Positions 16,677-25,251 are shown, numbered from the stretch's first letter. The stretch: 64,000 nucleotides of DNA from Anaerolineales bacterium (GCA_026129335.1 JAHCIH010000004.1:86029-150028), one strand, 5' to 3'. Notes: generated by a model not told the origin, from the sequence alone. Made by a program: numbers and translations.

Positions 16677-17516
16677 TTAGGGGTTGGAGAGCAGTGGGGT
16701 CAGGTCCACCGGCTGGAAGTTGACGATGACCAGCACAATCTCCAGGCGGGTGAAATCCACCACCGGCTGCACGCTGGCCACCTGGAACAGCGCCTGCGCC
16801 TCCTGGCGCACGTTGCTCACCTGGCCGATGAAGATGTCGCTGGGGTACAGGCCACCAATGCCGGAAGTAAACACCAGGTCCCCCGCTTGCATGGCGGCGT
16901 CCAGCGGGATCAGGTCGATGCTCAGCGCGCCGGTGATGCTGCCGCTGACCACGCCGTCCACCTCCGAAGGCTGCGTCTGGATGCTGACCAGCGAGCCGGG
17001 GTCGGTGATCAGCTCCACGCGTGAGGCGTTGGCGGTTACCTGCGCCACGCGACCCACCAGGCCCTGCTGGGCCACCACAGGCATGCCGCGGCGGATGCCG
17101 TCGTCTGAGCCGCGGTTGATGATGATGTAGTGCAGGAAGGGGCTGGGGTCACGCCCGATCACGCCGGCTGCCTGGTAAGCGTTCTCCGGCCGGGCGCGGG
17201 CGAAGTCCAGCAGGGCGGAGAGCAGCTCGATTTCGGCGACCTGCTGCTGCAGGGCGATGATCTGCGTCTGCAGGGTCGCGTTCTCCGAACGCAGCTCGGC
17301 GTTCTCCTGGCGCAGGCGGGCGATATCGGCCGGCGCGTTGATGAAGTCCTGGATCGCCTGGAAGCGCGCATACAGCCAGCCTTGCGCGCCGTACACCGGC
17401 TCCAGTGTGCCGCTGAGGATCGGGGTCAGGTAGCCGCCCAGGGCCAGCGTCAGCAGGCCGGCGGCCAGCAAGATCAGCGTGACCAGGCGGTAGGGATTGT
17501 CTCTTGAAGGGCGCAT
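16677..17516 (-). CDS. mreC: rod shape-determining protein MreC
   Basis: The 279-aa protein has an N-terminal membrane anchor, a coiled coil (residues about 62-95, with RLRQENAELRSENATLQ) and a periplasmic/extracellular beta-domain containing NRGSDDGIRRGMPVV and GLVGRVAQV, both standard MreC landmarks. It forms the extracellular scaffold for PBP2-RodA. A 99-bp gap separates it from mreB and may hold a promoter (a weak AT-rich -10 is seen near 17532), but I could not define one. Confidence 0.94.
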   Translation of the reverse strand: MRPSRDNPYRLVTLILLAAGLLTLALGGYLTPILSGTLEPVYGAQGWLYARFQAIQDFINAPADIARLRQENAELRSENATLQTQIIALQQQVAEIELLSALLDFARARPENAYQAAGVIGRDPSPFLHYIIINRGSDDGIRRGMPVVAQQGLVGRVAQVTANASRVELITDPGSLVSIQTQPSEVDGVVSGSITGALSIDLIPLDAAMQAGDLVFTSGIGGLYPSDIFIGQVSNVRQEAQALFQVASVQPVVDFTRLEIVLVIVNFQPVDLTPLLSNP

Positions 17517-17615
17517 TGGATCAGTCGCTCGATATTATCTTGCGCCGCAGCGCTGTGCTGGCGGTCGCCAGGCCCAACTCAAAGAATATTAATCTTCCCC
17601 AAATCGACGATGGCG

Positions 17616-18662
17616 CTAGTCCAGTTGAAGCAGGAAATGGCTGTAGGCCTCGATGTCTTCCAGCACCAGGCCGGCCCCGCGGGCCACACAGGTCAGCGGG
17701 TCGTCGGCCACCCAGCAGCGGATGCGCAGCTCTTCGCTGAGCCGCTCGTCCAGGCCGTGGATCAGCGCGCCGCCGCCGCTCATGCAGATGCCGGCATCCA
17801 TCACGTCGCTGATCATCTCAGCGGGGATTTCGTCCACCGTCTCCTTGACCGCCTGTACGATGTTGTCGATCACGCCGGAGAGCGCCTCGCGGATCTCAAT
17901 CGAGGAGACCTCCAGCGTTTCGGGCAGGCCGCTGACCAGGTTGCGGCCGCGCACTGTGGCGGTCTTTTCTTCTTTCATCGGGAACGCCGAGCCGATCTTG
18001 ACCTTGAGCTGCTCCGCGGCGCGCTCGCCGATCAGCACGTTGTACTTGTTGCGGATGTATTGCAAGACCGCCGCATCCATCTCGTCGCCGGCCATACGCA
18101 GCGACTTGGAGCTGACCACGCCGCCCATCGAGAACACGGTCACTTCGCAGGTGCCGCCCCCGATGTCCACGATCACCGTGCCGCCCACCTTGTCGATGGG
18201 CAGGCCCACGGCCAGCGCAGAAGCGGTGGGCTCTTCTATTAAATAGACCTGGCGGGCGCCGGCCAACAACGCGGCGTCGTTCACCGCCCGCTTCTCCACC
18301 TCGGTCACGCCGGTAGGCACGCCGATGACCACCCGCGGGCGGGGCAGGGGCACAATGCTCTGTTCGTGCGCCTTGCCGATGAAATAGGCCAGCATCTCTT
18401 CAGTGATCTCGAATTCAGAGATCACGCCGTCCCGCAGGGGGCGCACCACCAGCACGTTCTTGGGCGCCCGGCCAGCCATCTCTTTGGCTTCCTGGCCTAC
18501 CGCGATCGGGCGGCGGCTCTTCCTTTCGACGGTCACCCAAGACGGCTCGTTGATCACGATGCCCTTGCCGCGCACGAACACCAGCGTGTTGGCTGTGCCC
18601 AGGTCAATACCAATATCCAGGGAGAAGAACCCCAGGATCCAGTTCAGGGGGTTAAAGGCCAC
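17616..18662 (-). CDS. mreB: actin-like cell-shape protein MreB
   Basis: The 348-aa protein starts at GTG 18662. It has the actin-fold ATP-binding motifs: phosphate-1 IDLGTANTLVFVRGKG near the N-terminus, phosphate-2 VDIGGGTCEVTVFS, and the adenosine motif MSGGGALIHGLDERL. Filaments guide lateral wall synthesis. It leads the cluster mreB-mreC-mreD-mrdA, divergent from glmS, whose product makes the wall precursor glucosamine-6-phosphate. Confidence 0.96.
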   Translation of the reverse strand: MAFNPLNWILGFFSLDIGIDLGTANTLVFVRGKGIVINEPSWVTVERKSRRPIAVGQEAKEMAGRAPKNVLVVRPLRDGVISEFEITEEMLAYFIGKAHEQSIVPLPRPRVVIGVPTGVTEVEKRAVNDAALLAGARQVYLIEEPTASALAVGLPIDKVGGTVIVDIGGGTCEVTVFSMGGVVSSKSLRMAGDEMDAAVLQYIRNKYNVLIGERAAEQLKVKIGSAFPMKEEKTATVRGRNLVSGLPETLEVSSIEIREALSGVIDNIVQAVKETVDEIPAEMISDVMDAGICMSGGGALIHGLDERLSEELRIRCWVADDPLTCVARGAGLVLEDIEAYSHFLLQLD

Positions 18663-18842
18663 AGCTTGCCTGCTTAGTTAGGTGTGTAGAACTTTCTGGG
18701 GTGTTGCCGTATTTCACTGTGAAAAGAATACCTTATGGTATGGAGTTTTGCCGGGAGCACTGGCAAACACGGCATTTTACCATGCGGGCCGGATGAATAG
18801 CGGGCGGCGAACACAGGCTGGCACAGCGGCGGGGCTTGACGG

Positions 18843-18848
18843 TATAAT
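18843..18848 (+). promoter_or_regulatory. -10 element of the glmS leader
   Basis: A perfect TATAAT lies about 55 nt before the predicted ribozyme cleavage site; the expected start is near 18855. No good -35 is seen 16-18 nt upstream. A TTGAC at 18836-18840 is too close to act as the -35. On the opposite strand the mreB promoter must lie in 18663-18800, where a small palindrome ATACC-TTAT-GGTAT (18729-18742) is present. Confidence 0.45.
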
Positions 18849-18900
18849 CCGGCCCATCTGGAGGTGCACCCGAAACGATACACAAAAGTGACTGAGGGAA

Positions 18901-19148
18901 ACAGCGCATGGCCCGGCAACGCCGGGTGACGAGGATGAAGGTTTCTCACTTGGGTGAGACTAAGCAGCCGCAAGGCTGTGAAAATCGAAAAAGGCACATC
19001 TGTCTGACGCACGCAGTGCGGCAGGCAATGTGGCTAGATCAGCGGATGCCTTCCGGGAGTTCACCGCCCCCGACATTTCCCTCCAAATGATAAGCGCCCG
19101 GACAAAGCCGCGAGAGCAATCTGGCGGACAAAGGCGGGCGTGGCGGCC
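18901..19148 (+). ncRNA. glmS-type self-cleaving ribozyme
   Basis: The leader of glmS carries the ordered landmarks of the GlcN6P-responsive ribozyme. AGCGC (cleavage expected before G18904) is followed by a hairpin CCCGGC-AAC-GCCGGG (18912-18926), then TGACGAGGATGAAGG, whose GAAGG can pair with CCTTC in AGCGGATGCCTTCCGG (19041-19056). ATCGA lies between them. Downstream are GGACAAAGCCGCGAGAGC and GGACAAAGG, matching the 3-prime P4 region. The P2-P3 interval is expanded by extra hairpins (TCTCAC/GTGAGA and CAGCC/GGCTG). Expected role: GlcN6P triggers cleavage and destroys the glmS message. Assignment is from memory of the consensus, not a covariance search. Confidence 0.8.
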
Positions 19149-19194
19149 TTATTGACTGTGAGTTGGCCCAGCCGGCTCAGGAGGATTTTTCTGT

Positions 19195-21036
19195 ATGTGT
19201 GGAATCGTTGGATACATCGGGGAGCAGAATGCCACCCCGATCATTTTGAACGGCCTGAAACGGCTGGAGTACCGCGGCTACGACTCGGCGGGGGTTGCCG
19301 TATTGGAAGATGGCGAGATCCAGGTGCGCCGGGATGCCGGCAAGCTCGGCCGCCTGTTCACCCTGGTGGATAGCCAGCCGGTGGCCGGCAAGCTGGGCAT
19401 CGGCCACACCCGCTGGGCCACTCACGGGGAGCCGAATGCCCGCAATGCCCACCCGCACATGGGCGCCACCGGCGAGGTGGTGCTGGTGCACAACGGCATT
19501 GTCGAGAATTACCTGGAGTTGAAGGATGAACTCCAGGCCGAAGGCGTCACGTTCAACTCGGATACCGACACCGAAGTCATCGTCCACCTGGTGGAGCGCT
19601 ACCTCTCGCAGGATGTGGACCTGGAACAGGCCGCCCGCCAGGCGCTTAACCAGCTGCAGGGCCACCACGGCATCGTCATGTTCAGCTCCCGCCAGCCGGA
19701 CCGCATCGTCGCCGCCCGCATCGGCAACGCCGGTGGGGTGGTGGTGGGCTTCGGCAAGGGCGAGATGTTCGTTGCCTCCGACTTGCCCGCCATCCTGGAG
19801 CACACCCGCGAAGTCGTCTTCCTCGAATCCGGCCAGATGGCCGTGGTTTCCCGCGAAGGCCTGGCGATGAACGGCCTGGATGGGCAGAGCCTCGATTACC
19901 AGGTGGATACGGTGGCCTGGGACCCGGTGGCCGCCGAGAAAGGCGAATATCGCCACTTCATGCAAAAAGAGATCCATGAGCAGGTGCGCTCGCTGACCGA
20001 CACCATCGCCGGCCGGGTGGATTTCGACAACAGCCGCATCCTGCTGCCCGACCTGAACCTGGACGCCGACTTCGCCAGGCAGATCGAAAAGATCTTCATA
20101 ATCGCCTGCGGCACGGCGGGTTACGCCGGCATGGTCGGCAAAACGCTGATCGAGCGCATCGCTCGCGTGCCGGTGGAGTTCGACATCGCCTCGGAGTTCC
20201 GCTACCGTGACCCGCTGGTGACCGACAAGCACGTCGTGCTGGCCATCAGCCAGTCCGGCGAAACCGCTGACACGCTGGCCGCCATGGCTGAAGGCCGCGC
20301 CCGCGGCGCCACCCTGTGGTCCATCGTTAATGCAGTCGGTTCGCAGGCGATGCGCATCGCCGACGGGCACATCACCATGCAGAGTGGTCCGGAGATCGGC
20401 GTGGCCTCCACCAAGGCTTACACCGCGCCGCTGGTGGACCTGTACATGCTGGCCATCCTGCTCGGTGACCTGCGCGGCGTGCTGGGCGAAGATGAGCGCC
20501 GCGCCCTGGTGGCCGAGCTGCGCATGGTGCCGGAATGGGCCTCTGCCTGCCTGGAGCGCGAGAGCGAAGTGCTGGCCGTGGCCGAAGAGATTGCCGACAT
20601 GGAGCATTGCCTCTACCTGGGCCGCGGCATCAACACCGCCACGGCTTATGAGGGCGCGCTGAAGCTCAAGGAGATTTCCTACATCCACGCCGAGGGCTAC
20701 CCCGCGGGCGAAATGAAGCACGGCCCCATCGCCCTGGTGGACGCCGACATGCCGGTGATCGCCATCGCCCCGCGCGACCCCTGGTACGAGAAGATGATCA
20801 GCCAGATCGAGCAGGCCAAGGCCCGCGGCGGCAAAGTGGTCGCCGTGGCCACTGAGGGCGACACGGTGATCCCGACCCTGGCCGACCATGTGCTTTGGGT
20901 GCCCGAAACGCCCTGGATGCTCAGCCCGGTGTTCACCGTGATTCCGCTGCAGCTGCTCGCCTATCATATTGCCAGCCTGCGCGGCCTGGACGTGGACCAG
21001 CCGCGCAACCTGGCCAAAAGCGTGACGGTGGAGTAG
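19195..21036 (+). CDS. glmS: glutamine--fructose-6-phosphate aminotransferase (isomerizing)
   Basis: The 613-aa enzyme starts at ATG 19195 after AGGAGG. The N-terminal glutaminase begins CGIVGYIGEQNA, so Cys2 becomes the nucleophile after Met removal; LKRLEYRGYDSAG follows. The C-terminal half has two sugar-isomerase domains, with ISQSGETADTLAA and PEIGVASTKAYT and a terminal KSVTVE. It makes glucosamine-6-phosphate, the first step to UDP-GlcNAc for peptidoglycan. Control through the upstream ribozyme is expected. It ends with a strong terminator. Confidence 0.97.
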   Translation: MCGIVGYIGEQNATPIILNGLKRLEYRGYDSAGVAVLEDGEIQVRRDAGKLGRLFTLVDSQPVAGKLGIGHTRWATHGEPNARNAHPHMGATGEVVLVHNGIVENYLELKDELQAEGVTFNSDTDTEVIVHLVERYLSQDVDLEQAARQALNQLQGHHGIVMFSSRQPDRIVAARIGNAGGVVVGFGKGEMFVASDLPAILEHTREVVFLESGQMAVVSREGLAMNGLDGQSLDYQVDTVAWDPVAAEKGEYRHFMQKEIHEQVRSLTDTIAGRVDFDNSRILLPDLNLDADFARQIEKIFIIACGTAGYAGMVGKTLIERIARVPVEFDIASEFRYRDPLVTDKHVVLAISQSGETADTLAAMAEGRARGATLWSIVNAVGSQAMRIADGHITMQSGPEIGVASTKAYTAPLVDLYMLAILLGDLRGVLGEDERRALVAELRMVPEWASACLERESEVLAVAEEIADMEHCLYLGRGINTATAYEGALKLKEISYIHAEGYPAGEMKHGPIALVDADMPVIAIAPRDPWYEKMISQIEQAKARGGKVVAVATEGDTVIPTLADHVLWVPETPWMLSPVFTVIPLQLLAYHIASLRGLDVDQPRNLAKSVTVE

Positions 21037-21070
21037 CGGTTAGTTTTCGCTGCTAGTCGTTAGTAAAAGC

Positions 21071-21105
21071 AAAAAGATGCCGCTTTTTGTGGCGTCTTTT
21101 TGTTT
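21071..21105 (+). terminator. rho-independent terminator after glmS
   Basis: A 13-bp stem (21071-21083 with 21089-21101, two G-T pairs) has a TTTTT loop and is followed by GTTTTTG. The A-rich left arm may also allow termination from the right. Confidence 0.8.
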
Positions 21106-21266
21106 TTGTGTCAGGTGACCAATCGCTAAGAACTGCTTGTTGCGCCGAACAGGCTATTGATTTATACTGCTGGCAGTCTTGTTTGGGGACCAGAACCTCC
21201 CCACGCTTTAGCCCGCTAGGTGTGGCGTTCCACGAAGCGCATCGCAACTCTATAAAAAGAGAAGGC

Positions 21267-24116
21267 ATGCAAAAACCGCGTCGCCGCTTTCCACATGTGG
21301 TCTTCGCCTTGGCTTTTGTGCTGGCTGTTTTGCCTGGCCAGGCCGCAGCCGCGCCAGGACCGCGCTGCTTTGTGGACGCGTCCGTGGGCGTCGCCGGCGA
21401 CGGCTCCGACTGGACAAACGCCTACCAGGACCTGCAGAACGCGCTGGCAGACCCGAACTGTACGGAAATCTGGGTGGCGCAGGGGACCTACAGGCCGGAC
21501 GGGGCTGCCCCCGATGACCGCGACCTCAGCTTTGACCTCAAGAACGGCGTGGAAATTTACGGTGGCTTTGCGGGTACGGAAACCCTGCTCAGCGAGCGCG
21601 ACTGGACGGCCAACGAGACCATCCTCAGCGGTGAGATCGGCTTAGCTGGCAACGTGGACAACAGCTACCACGTGGTGGTGGCCGGCAGCACAGACTCAAC
21701 AGCCGTGCTGGACGGCTTCACCATTCGGGATGGCAATGCCAATGTCGTGGCATTCCCCCGCTCCGTAGGCGGGGGCATGTACATCGACGGCGGCAGCCCC
21801 ACGCTGAGTAACCTGGTATTCACCGCCAACGCGGCGGGTAGTGGTGGTGGGGGCATGTACATCGACGGCGGCAGCCCCACGATGATCCGGGTTGCCTTCA
21901 TCGGTAATGCTGCCTCCAGCGGCGGAGGCCTGAGTGGAACCAACAGCAGTTTTAAGCTTACTGAAGGCGTATTTAGGGGCAACACGGCCGTCAACCTCGG
22001 CGGTGGCGCCCGTCTCGGCGGCGGGAGCCCCCAATTGACCCAGGTGCTTTTCGAGAGCAACACGGCACCAAATAATCCGGGCGGCGGAATTTATATTGCC
22101 GCGTCCGCCGCGCTGACCAATGTGACCTTCTATAACAATGCTTCCGGTGTTGGAGGGGGCGGTGTGGCGGTTGCTTCCGGAACGGGAACCTACAACCACC
22201 TCACCTTCGGCCACAACTCTCCCAATGCGATGCGCTTTGAGGGTGGTACTTCGACGATTCGCAATAGCATTGTCTGGAACCACACCGCTGCAGCGATTGA
22301 TAATTCTACGCTCGGCACGACTTTCCAGGATAGCATTCTGGAGGATCTTTGCCCGGTGGCTGCGACTTGTACCAACGTCATCGACAGTGACCCGCTGCTG
22401 GGGCCGCTGCAGGACAACGGCGGCTTCAGCCACACCATGGCGCTGGACCCGCTCTCGCCGGCCATCGATGCGGCCAACAGCGGCACCTGTGCGGCCGTTG
22501 ACCAGCGCGGTGTGCCGCGCCCGCAACTCGCTGGCTGCGACATGGGCGCCTATGAGGAATACCCGGGTGAATTCAGCGCCAGCTCAGCGCCGGGTTCCAC
22601 TTTGGCTTTCATTGCGCCCACGGGCAGCAGCGACCAACTGGCGATAGATGTCTCCAACACGGGCGGCCCCGGCTCACTGCTGGATGTCAGCGAAGTCAGC
22701 ATCAGCGCCGGCTACACCGTGCTGGCCGGCCTGCCGATCGACAATTTAGCCACCACGGATGCAGCTGTGCTCGTAGCCGTGCGCTGCGACAGCGCCCCCA
22801 CAGCGCCGGGCACGCTGATGCTCAGCACCAACGACCCCCTGCTGCCCGCGGTGACCTACAATCTGACTTGCACGGCGCTGGAAGCTGTGTTCAACGGTTC
22901 GCCGACCGCGCCCGGCCCGCTGGCCTTCGTGGGGCCGGCGGGTTCCAGCCCGCAGCTGAGCATTCTGGTGGACAATGGAGGGATAGCGGGTTCCGAGTTG
23001 GATGTCAGCCTTCTGAGTATCAGTGCGGGCTACAGCATCGTTTCAGGCCTACCGATCAACGACTTGGGCAGCGCGGCGCCGGCAGAGACCATCCTCGTGC
23101 AGTGCGACAACCTGCCTCAGCCGCCGGGCACGCTGGAACTGATCACCAATGATCCCTTATTGTCCACCGTGATCTATGACCTGACCTGCATAATGCCGCC
23201 CGCACCTCTGCCTGGGCCTGGCGCGGCCAGCAAGGAGATCGCCCACAGTGGCGTCACCACGCTGCAGTTCGGGCGCATCTGGGTCTCAGTGCCCGCCTCG
23301 GCCATCCCGCCCGGGCAGAGCGATTGTCGCATTACGATACGCGTGGCAGGCGACTCTGGGGAATACGGCTTCAGCCTGGACGACACCGTATGGGATGTCA
23401 AGATCGTCTGCGACAGTGGCGAACTCAACCTTTTCTTCGACGCATTGACCATCTGCATCCGGCCGGCGGACGGCCTGCTGGGCGACAAGAACGTCTACCA
23501 CCGCCATGCCGGCCAGGGCTTCCAGGCAATCAGCGGCGGTACGGGGCCGGCCGGCTATGTCTGCGGCCAGACCCGGCTGCTCTCGCTGTTCACCCTGGGC
23601 CAACTCAGCTTGCCCGCCACCGGCTTTGCGCCGGGCGTGGTCACAGACTTGGGCACACTTTCACTGGCTTACGCCGCCTCTGATTTGACCCTCTCCATCC
23701 CCAAGCTGGGCGTGGAGCTGGACATCCTCGGCGTGCCGCAAGGCCCCAGCGGCTGGGACGTGACCTGGCTGGGGAACAGTCAGGCGGGCTACCTGTACGG
23801 CACGACCTTCCCGACCTGGAAAGGCAATAGTGTCTTGACCGCCCATGTGTGGAACGCCGACAATACGCCGGGGCCGTTCCATGCTCTGCGCAGCCTGCAG
23901 CATGGTGACCGCTTCACCATCTCCGCCTATGGCTACACCTACACCTACGAAGTGCGCAGCAACCACCTGGTCAGCGAGAGCAACCTGAACATCCTGGCGA
24001 CCAGTAGCCACTACTCACAGATCACCTTGCTGACCTGCGAGACCTACAGTGAGAGCGCCGGCGGCTACCTCTACCGCCGGGCCGTGCAAGCTGTCTTGGT
24101 AGCGGTCAGTAACTAG
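21267..24116 (+). CDS. secreted beta-helix protein with internal LPATG and C-terminal sortase domain
   Basis: ATG 21267 (AGAAGG upstream) gives 949 aa; the earlier in-frame start at 21087 would precede the signal peptide by 60 odd residues. Residues 1-28 are a signal peptide (RRRF, then VVFALAFVLAVLPGQAAAA). Residues about 40-430 form a right-handed beta-helix with Gly-rich rungs (GGGMYIDGGSPT), closed by the SPAIDAAN...DMGAYE motif. Two related domains of about 100 residues follow (about 433-645). LPATG lies at 782-786. Residues about 795-949 look like a sortase: His860 in LTAHVW, Cys924 in TLLTCETY and Arg937/938 in YLYRRAV form the catalytic set. There is no C-terminal membrane anchor. The substrate is unknown. 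Confidence 0.85.
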   Translation: MQKPRRRFPHVVFALAFVLAVLPGQAAAAPGPRCFVDASVGVAGDGSDWTNAYQDLQNALADPNCTEIWVAQGTYRPDGAAPDDRDLSFDLKNGVEIYGGFAGTETLLSERDWTANETILSGEIGLAGNVDNSYHVVVAGSTDSTAVLDGFTIRDGNANVVAFPRSVGGGMYIDGGSPTLSNLVFTANAAGSGGGGMYIDGGSPTMIRVAFIGNAASSGGGLSGTNSSFKLTEGVFRGNTAVNLGGGARLGGGSPQLTQVLFESNTAPNNPGGGIYIAASAALTNVTFYNNASGVGGGGVAVASGTGTYNHLTFGHNSPNAMRFEGGTSTIRNSIVWNHTAAAIDNSTLGTTFQDSILEDLCPVAATCTNVIDSDPLLGPLQDNGGFSHTMALDPLSPAIDAANSGTCAAVDQRGVPRPQLAGCDMGAYEEYPGEFSASSAPGSTLAFIAPTGSSDQLAIDVSNTGGPGSLLDVSEVSISAGYTVLAGLPIDNLATTDAAVLVAVRCDSAPTAPGTLMLSTNDPLLPAVTYNLTCTALEAVFNGSPTAPGPLAFVGPAGSSPQLSILVDNGGIAGSELDVSLLSISAGYSIVSGLPINDLGSAAPAETILVQCDNLPQPPGTLELITNDPLLSTVIYDLTCIMPPAPLPGPGAASKEIAHSGVTTLQFGRIWVSVPASAIPPGQSDCRITIRVAGDSGEYGFSLDDTVWDVKIVCDSGELNLFFDALTICIRPADGLLGDKNVYHRHAGQGFQAISGGTGPAGYVCGQTRLLSLFTLGQLSLPATGFAPGVVTDLGTLSLAYAASDLTLSIPKLGVELDILGVPQGPSGWDVTWLGNSQAGYLYGTTFPTWKGNSVLTAHVWNADNTPGPFHALRSLQHGDRFTISAYGYTYTYEVRSNHLVSESNLNILATSSHYSQITLLTCETYSESAGGYLYRRAVQAVLVAVSN
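21771..21881 (+). repeat. 33-bp direct repeat within the beta-helix gene
   Basis: The same 33 bases occur at 21771-21803 and 21849-21881, a 78-bp (26-codon) period that equals one beta-helix rung. Bases between the copies have diverged, so identity is local. It is a site where slippage could add or remove rungs in frame. Confidence 0.8.
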
Positions 24117-24135
24117 TTGTCATAATCTCTAGCAT

Positions 24136-24450
24136 CTAATCTCCATCCTCCACCGCCTTCTTTAAGCCCTGCAGCCGCTCTTCCCAGAAAGCGGCATATT
24201 GCTCCAGCCAGGCTTCGACCTGCGAGAGCGGCGCGGCATCCAACTGGTACCACAGCTCCCGCCCGCGCCGCTCCTGGCGAAGCAGCCGCGCCTGGCGCAG
24301 CACGCGCAGATGCTTGCTGACGCCGGGGCGGCTGATCGCTGGGAAGCGCGCCGCCAGGTCCCCGGCGCGCTGCGGGCCATCCGCCCGCAGCGCATCGAGG
24401 ATCCGGCGGCGGGTCGGGTCGGCGATGGCGTGGAACGGTGAACTGGGCAT
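24136..24450 (-). CDS. ArsR-family transcriptional regulator
   Basis: The 104-aa winged-helix protein has an N-terminal ADPTRRRILDALR helix and the recognition segment AISRPGVSKHLRVLRQARL, typical of the ArsR subgroup that pairs with SRPBCC/AHSA1 proteins. No Cys-rich metal site is present. Its first eleven codons are repeated in the array immediately upstream, so several equivalent ATG-containing copies exist; only the last copy (start 24450) leads into the full gene. It likely represses the SRPBCC gene through the inverted repeat at 25173-25188. Confidence 0.88.
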   Translation of the reverse strand: MPSSPFHAIADPTRRRILDALRADGPQRAGDLAARFPAISRPGVSKHLRVLRQARLLRQERRGRELWYQLDAAPLSQVEAWLEQYAAFWEERLQGLKKAVEDGD

Positions 24451-24690
24451 GTTTCGCTGAATCCTCTATCCGTATTGCCTAGCGCTGCAAAGCGCCGTCG
24501 GCGATGGCGTGGAAGGGTGAACTGGGCATGTTTCGCTGAATCCTCTATTTGTATTGCCTAGCGCTGCAAGCCGCCGTCGGCGATGGCATGGAACGGTGAG
24601 CTGGGCATGTTTTCGCTGAATCCTCTATTCGTATTGCCTAGCGCTGCAAAGCGCCGTCGGCGATGGCGTGGAAGGGCGAGCTGGGCATGT
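24421..24690 (-). repeat. tandem array of 79-80 bp units duplicating the arsR start
   Basis: Units at 24421-24499, 24500-24578 and 24579-24658 (one base longer) plus a partial unit 24659-24690 differ by only a few bases. On the minus strand each unit carries an ATG and eleven arsR codons (MPSSPFHAIAD), and every copy but the last then runs into GALQR (or GGLQR) and TAG. Each unit also holds the hairpin GCGCT-TTGC-AGCGC and an AGAGG. The ATG of the partial unit follows the SRPBCC stop by one base, showing the ancestral coupled junction into which the units were inserted. Confidence 0.9.
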
Positions 24691-25157
24691 CACCCAGCTT
24701 CCACAGCCGCCTTCAGGCTGTTCAGGTTCTCTGCGATGGTCCAGCCCTGGATGTGGCCCTCGTACGCGTTCTTGCCGGCGGCCTCACCCAGGGCCTCAAA
24801 GCCGCTATGGGTAAGCGTGACCCGCGTGCCGCCCTCAACCGCTACCAGGCGCAAGGTAACCAATGTGGCCACAGGCCAGGCTGTGCCCTCTTCCGGATCG
24901 TGTTTCCAGGTGAAGGCGAGCTCCTCTTCAGGGATCAAGGTCACCACTTCGCCGGTGAAGCGATACGGTCCCTCGCCGGGCAGGTTGCCTTTCATCTCAA
25001 AGCGGCCGCCAACTTGGTGCTCGAACACCAGGTTGCGTGCCAGCCATTGGTTCATGCCTTCCAGCGTGGCCATCTTGGCCCACACTTTGGCAGGCGGCGC
25101 CTGGATATCGATCTCGAATTGAATGCGCAGGCTGTCTGGATTGTGCGTAGCGAGCAT
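24690..25157 (-). CDS. SRPBCC (AHSA1-like) domain protein
   Basis: A 155-aa single-domain protein with the helix-grip fold: FEIDIQAPPAKVWAKMATLEGMNQW at the start, then GGRFEMKGNLPG, LAFTWKHDP and TRVTLTHSGF. ATG 25157 follows GGAGGAG. Such proteins bind hydrophobic ligands or act as small enzymes, and are commonly co-encoded with an ArsR-type repressor, as here. The gene order (SRPBCC first, regulator second) is the reverse of the common one. The ligand is unknown. Confidence 0.85.
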   Translation of the reverse strand: MLATHNPDSLRIQFEIDIQAPPAKVWAKMATLEGMNQWLARNLVFEHQVGGRFEMKGNLPGEGPYRFTGEVVTLIPEEELAFTWKHDPEEGTAWPVATLVTLRLVAVEGGTRVTLTHSGFEALGEAAGKNAYEGHIQGWTIAENLNSLKAAVEAG

Positions 25158-25172
25158 TTCTCCTCCAAAAAC

Positions 25173-25216
25173 GTAACTGAATGGTTACATATTAGCACGC
25201 AAACCCAGATTGTCAA
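25173..25216 (-). promoter_or_regulatory. promoter and ArsR-type operator upstream of the SRPBCC gene
   Basis: On the minus strand TTGACA (25216-25211), a 16-nt spacer and TAATAT (25194-25189) form a strong promoter. The inverted repeat GTAAC-N6-GTTAC (25188-25173) abuts the -10 and covers the likely start site. This position fits repression by the downstream ArsR protein. Confidence 0.65.
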
Positions 25217-25251
25217 GCCTGGCTATACATGGATGTTCAGAAAGTGGCTGG

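Noticed and set aside
18908..19090. 60-codon plus frame upstream of glmS
   Set aside because: It lies wholly in the ribozyme; Cys/Arg/Pro-rich without a ribosome site.
18850..19190. RNase P RNA, cobalamin or c-di-AMP riboswitch in the glmS leader
   Set aside because: Their conserved boxes are absent, while glmS ribozyme landmarks are present in order.
19177..20967. Minus-strand frame of 596 codons opposite glmS
   Set aside because: Same shadow effect; glmS is unmistakable.
24421..24690. CRISPR array
   Set aside because: Units are contiguous 79-80 bp copies with no variable spacers, and each contains the arsR start.
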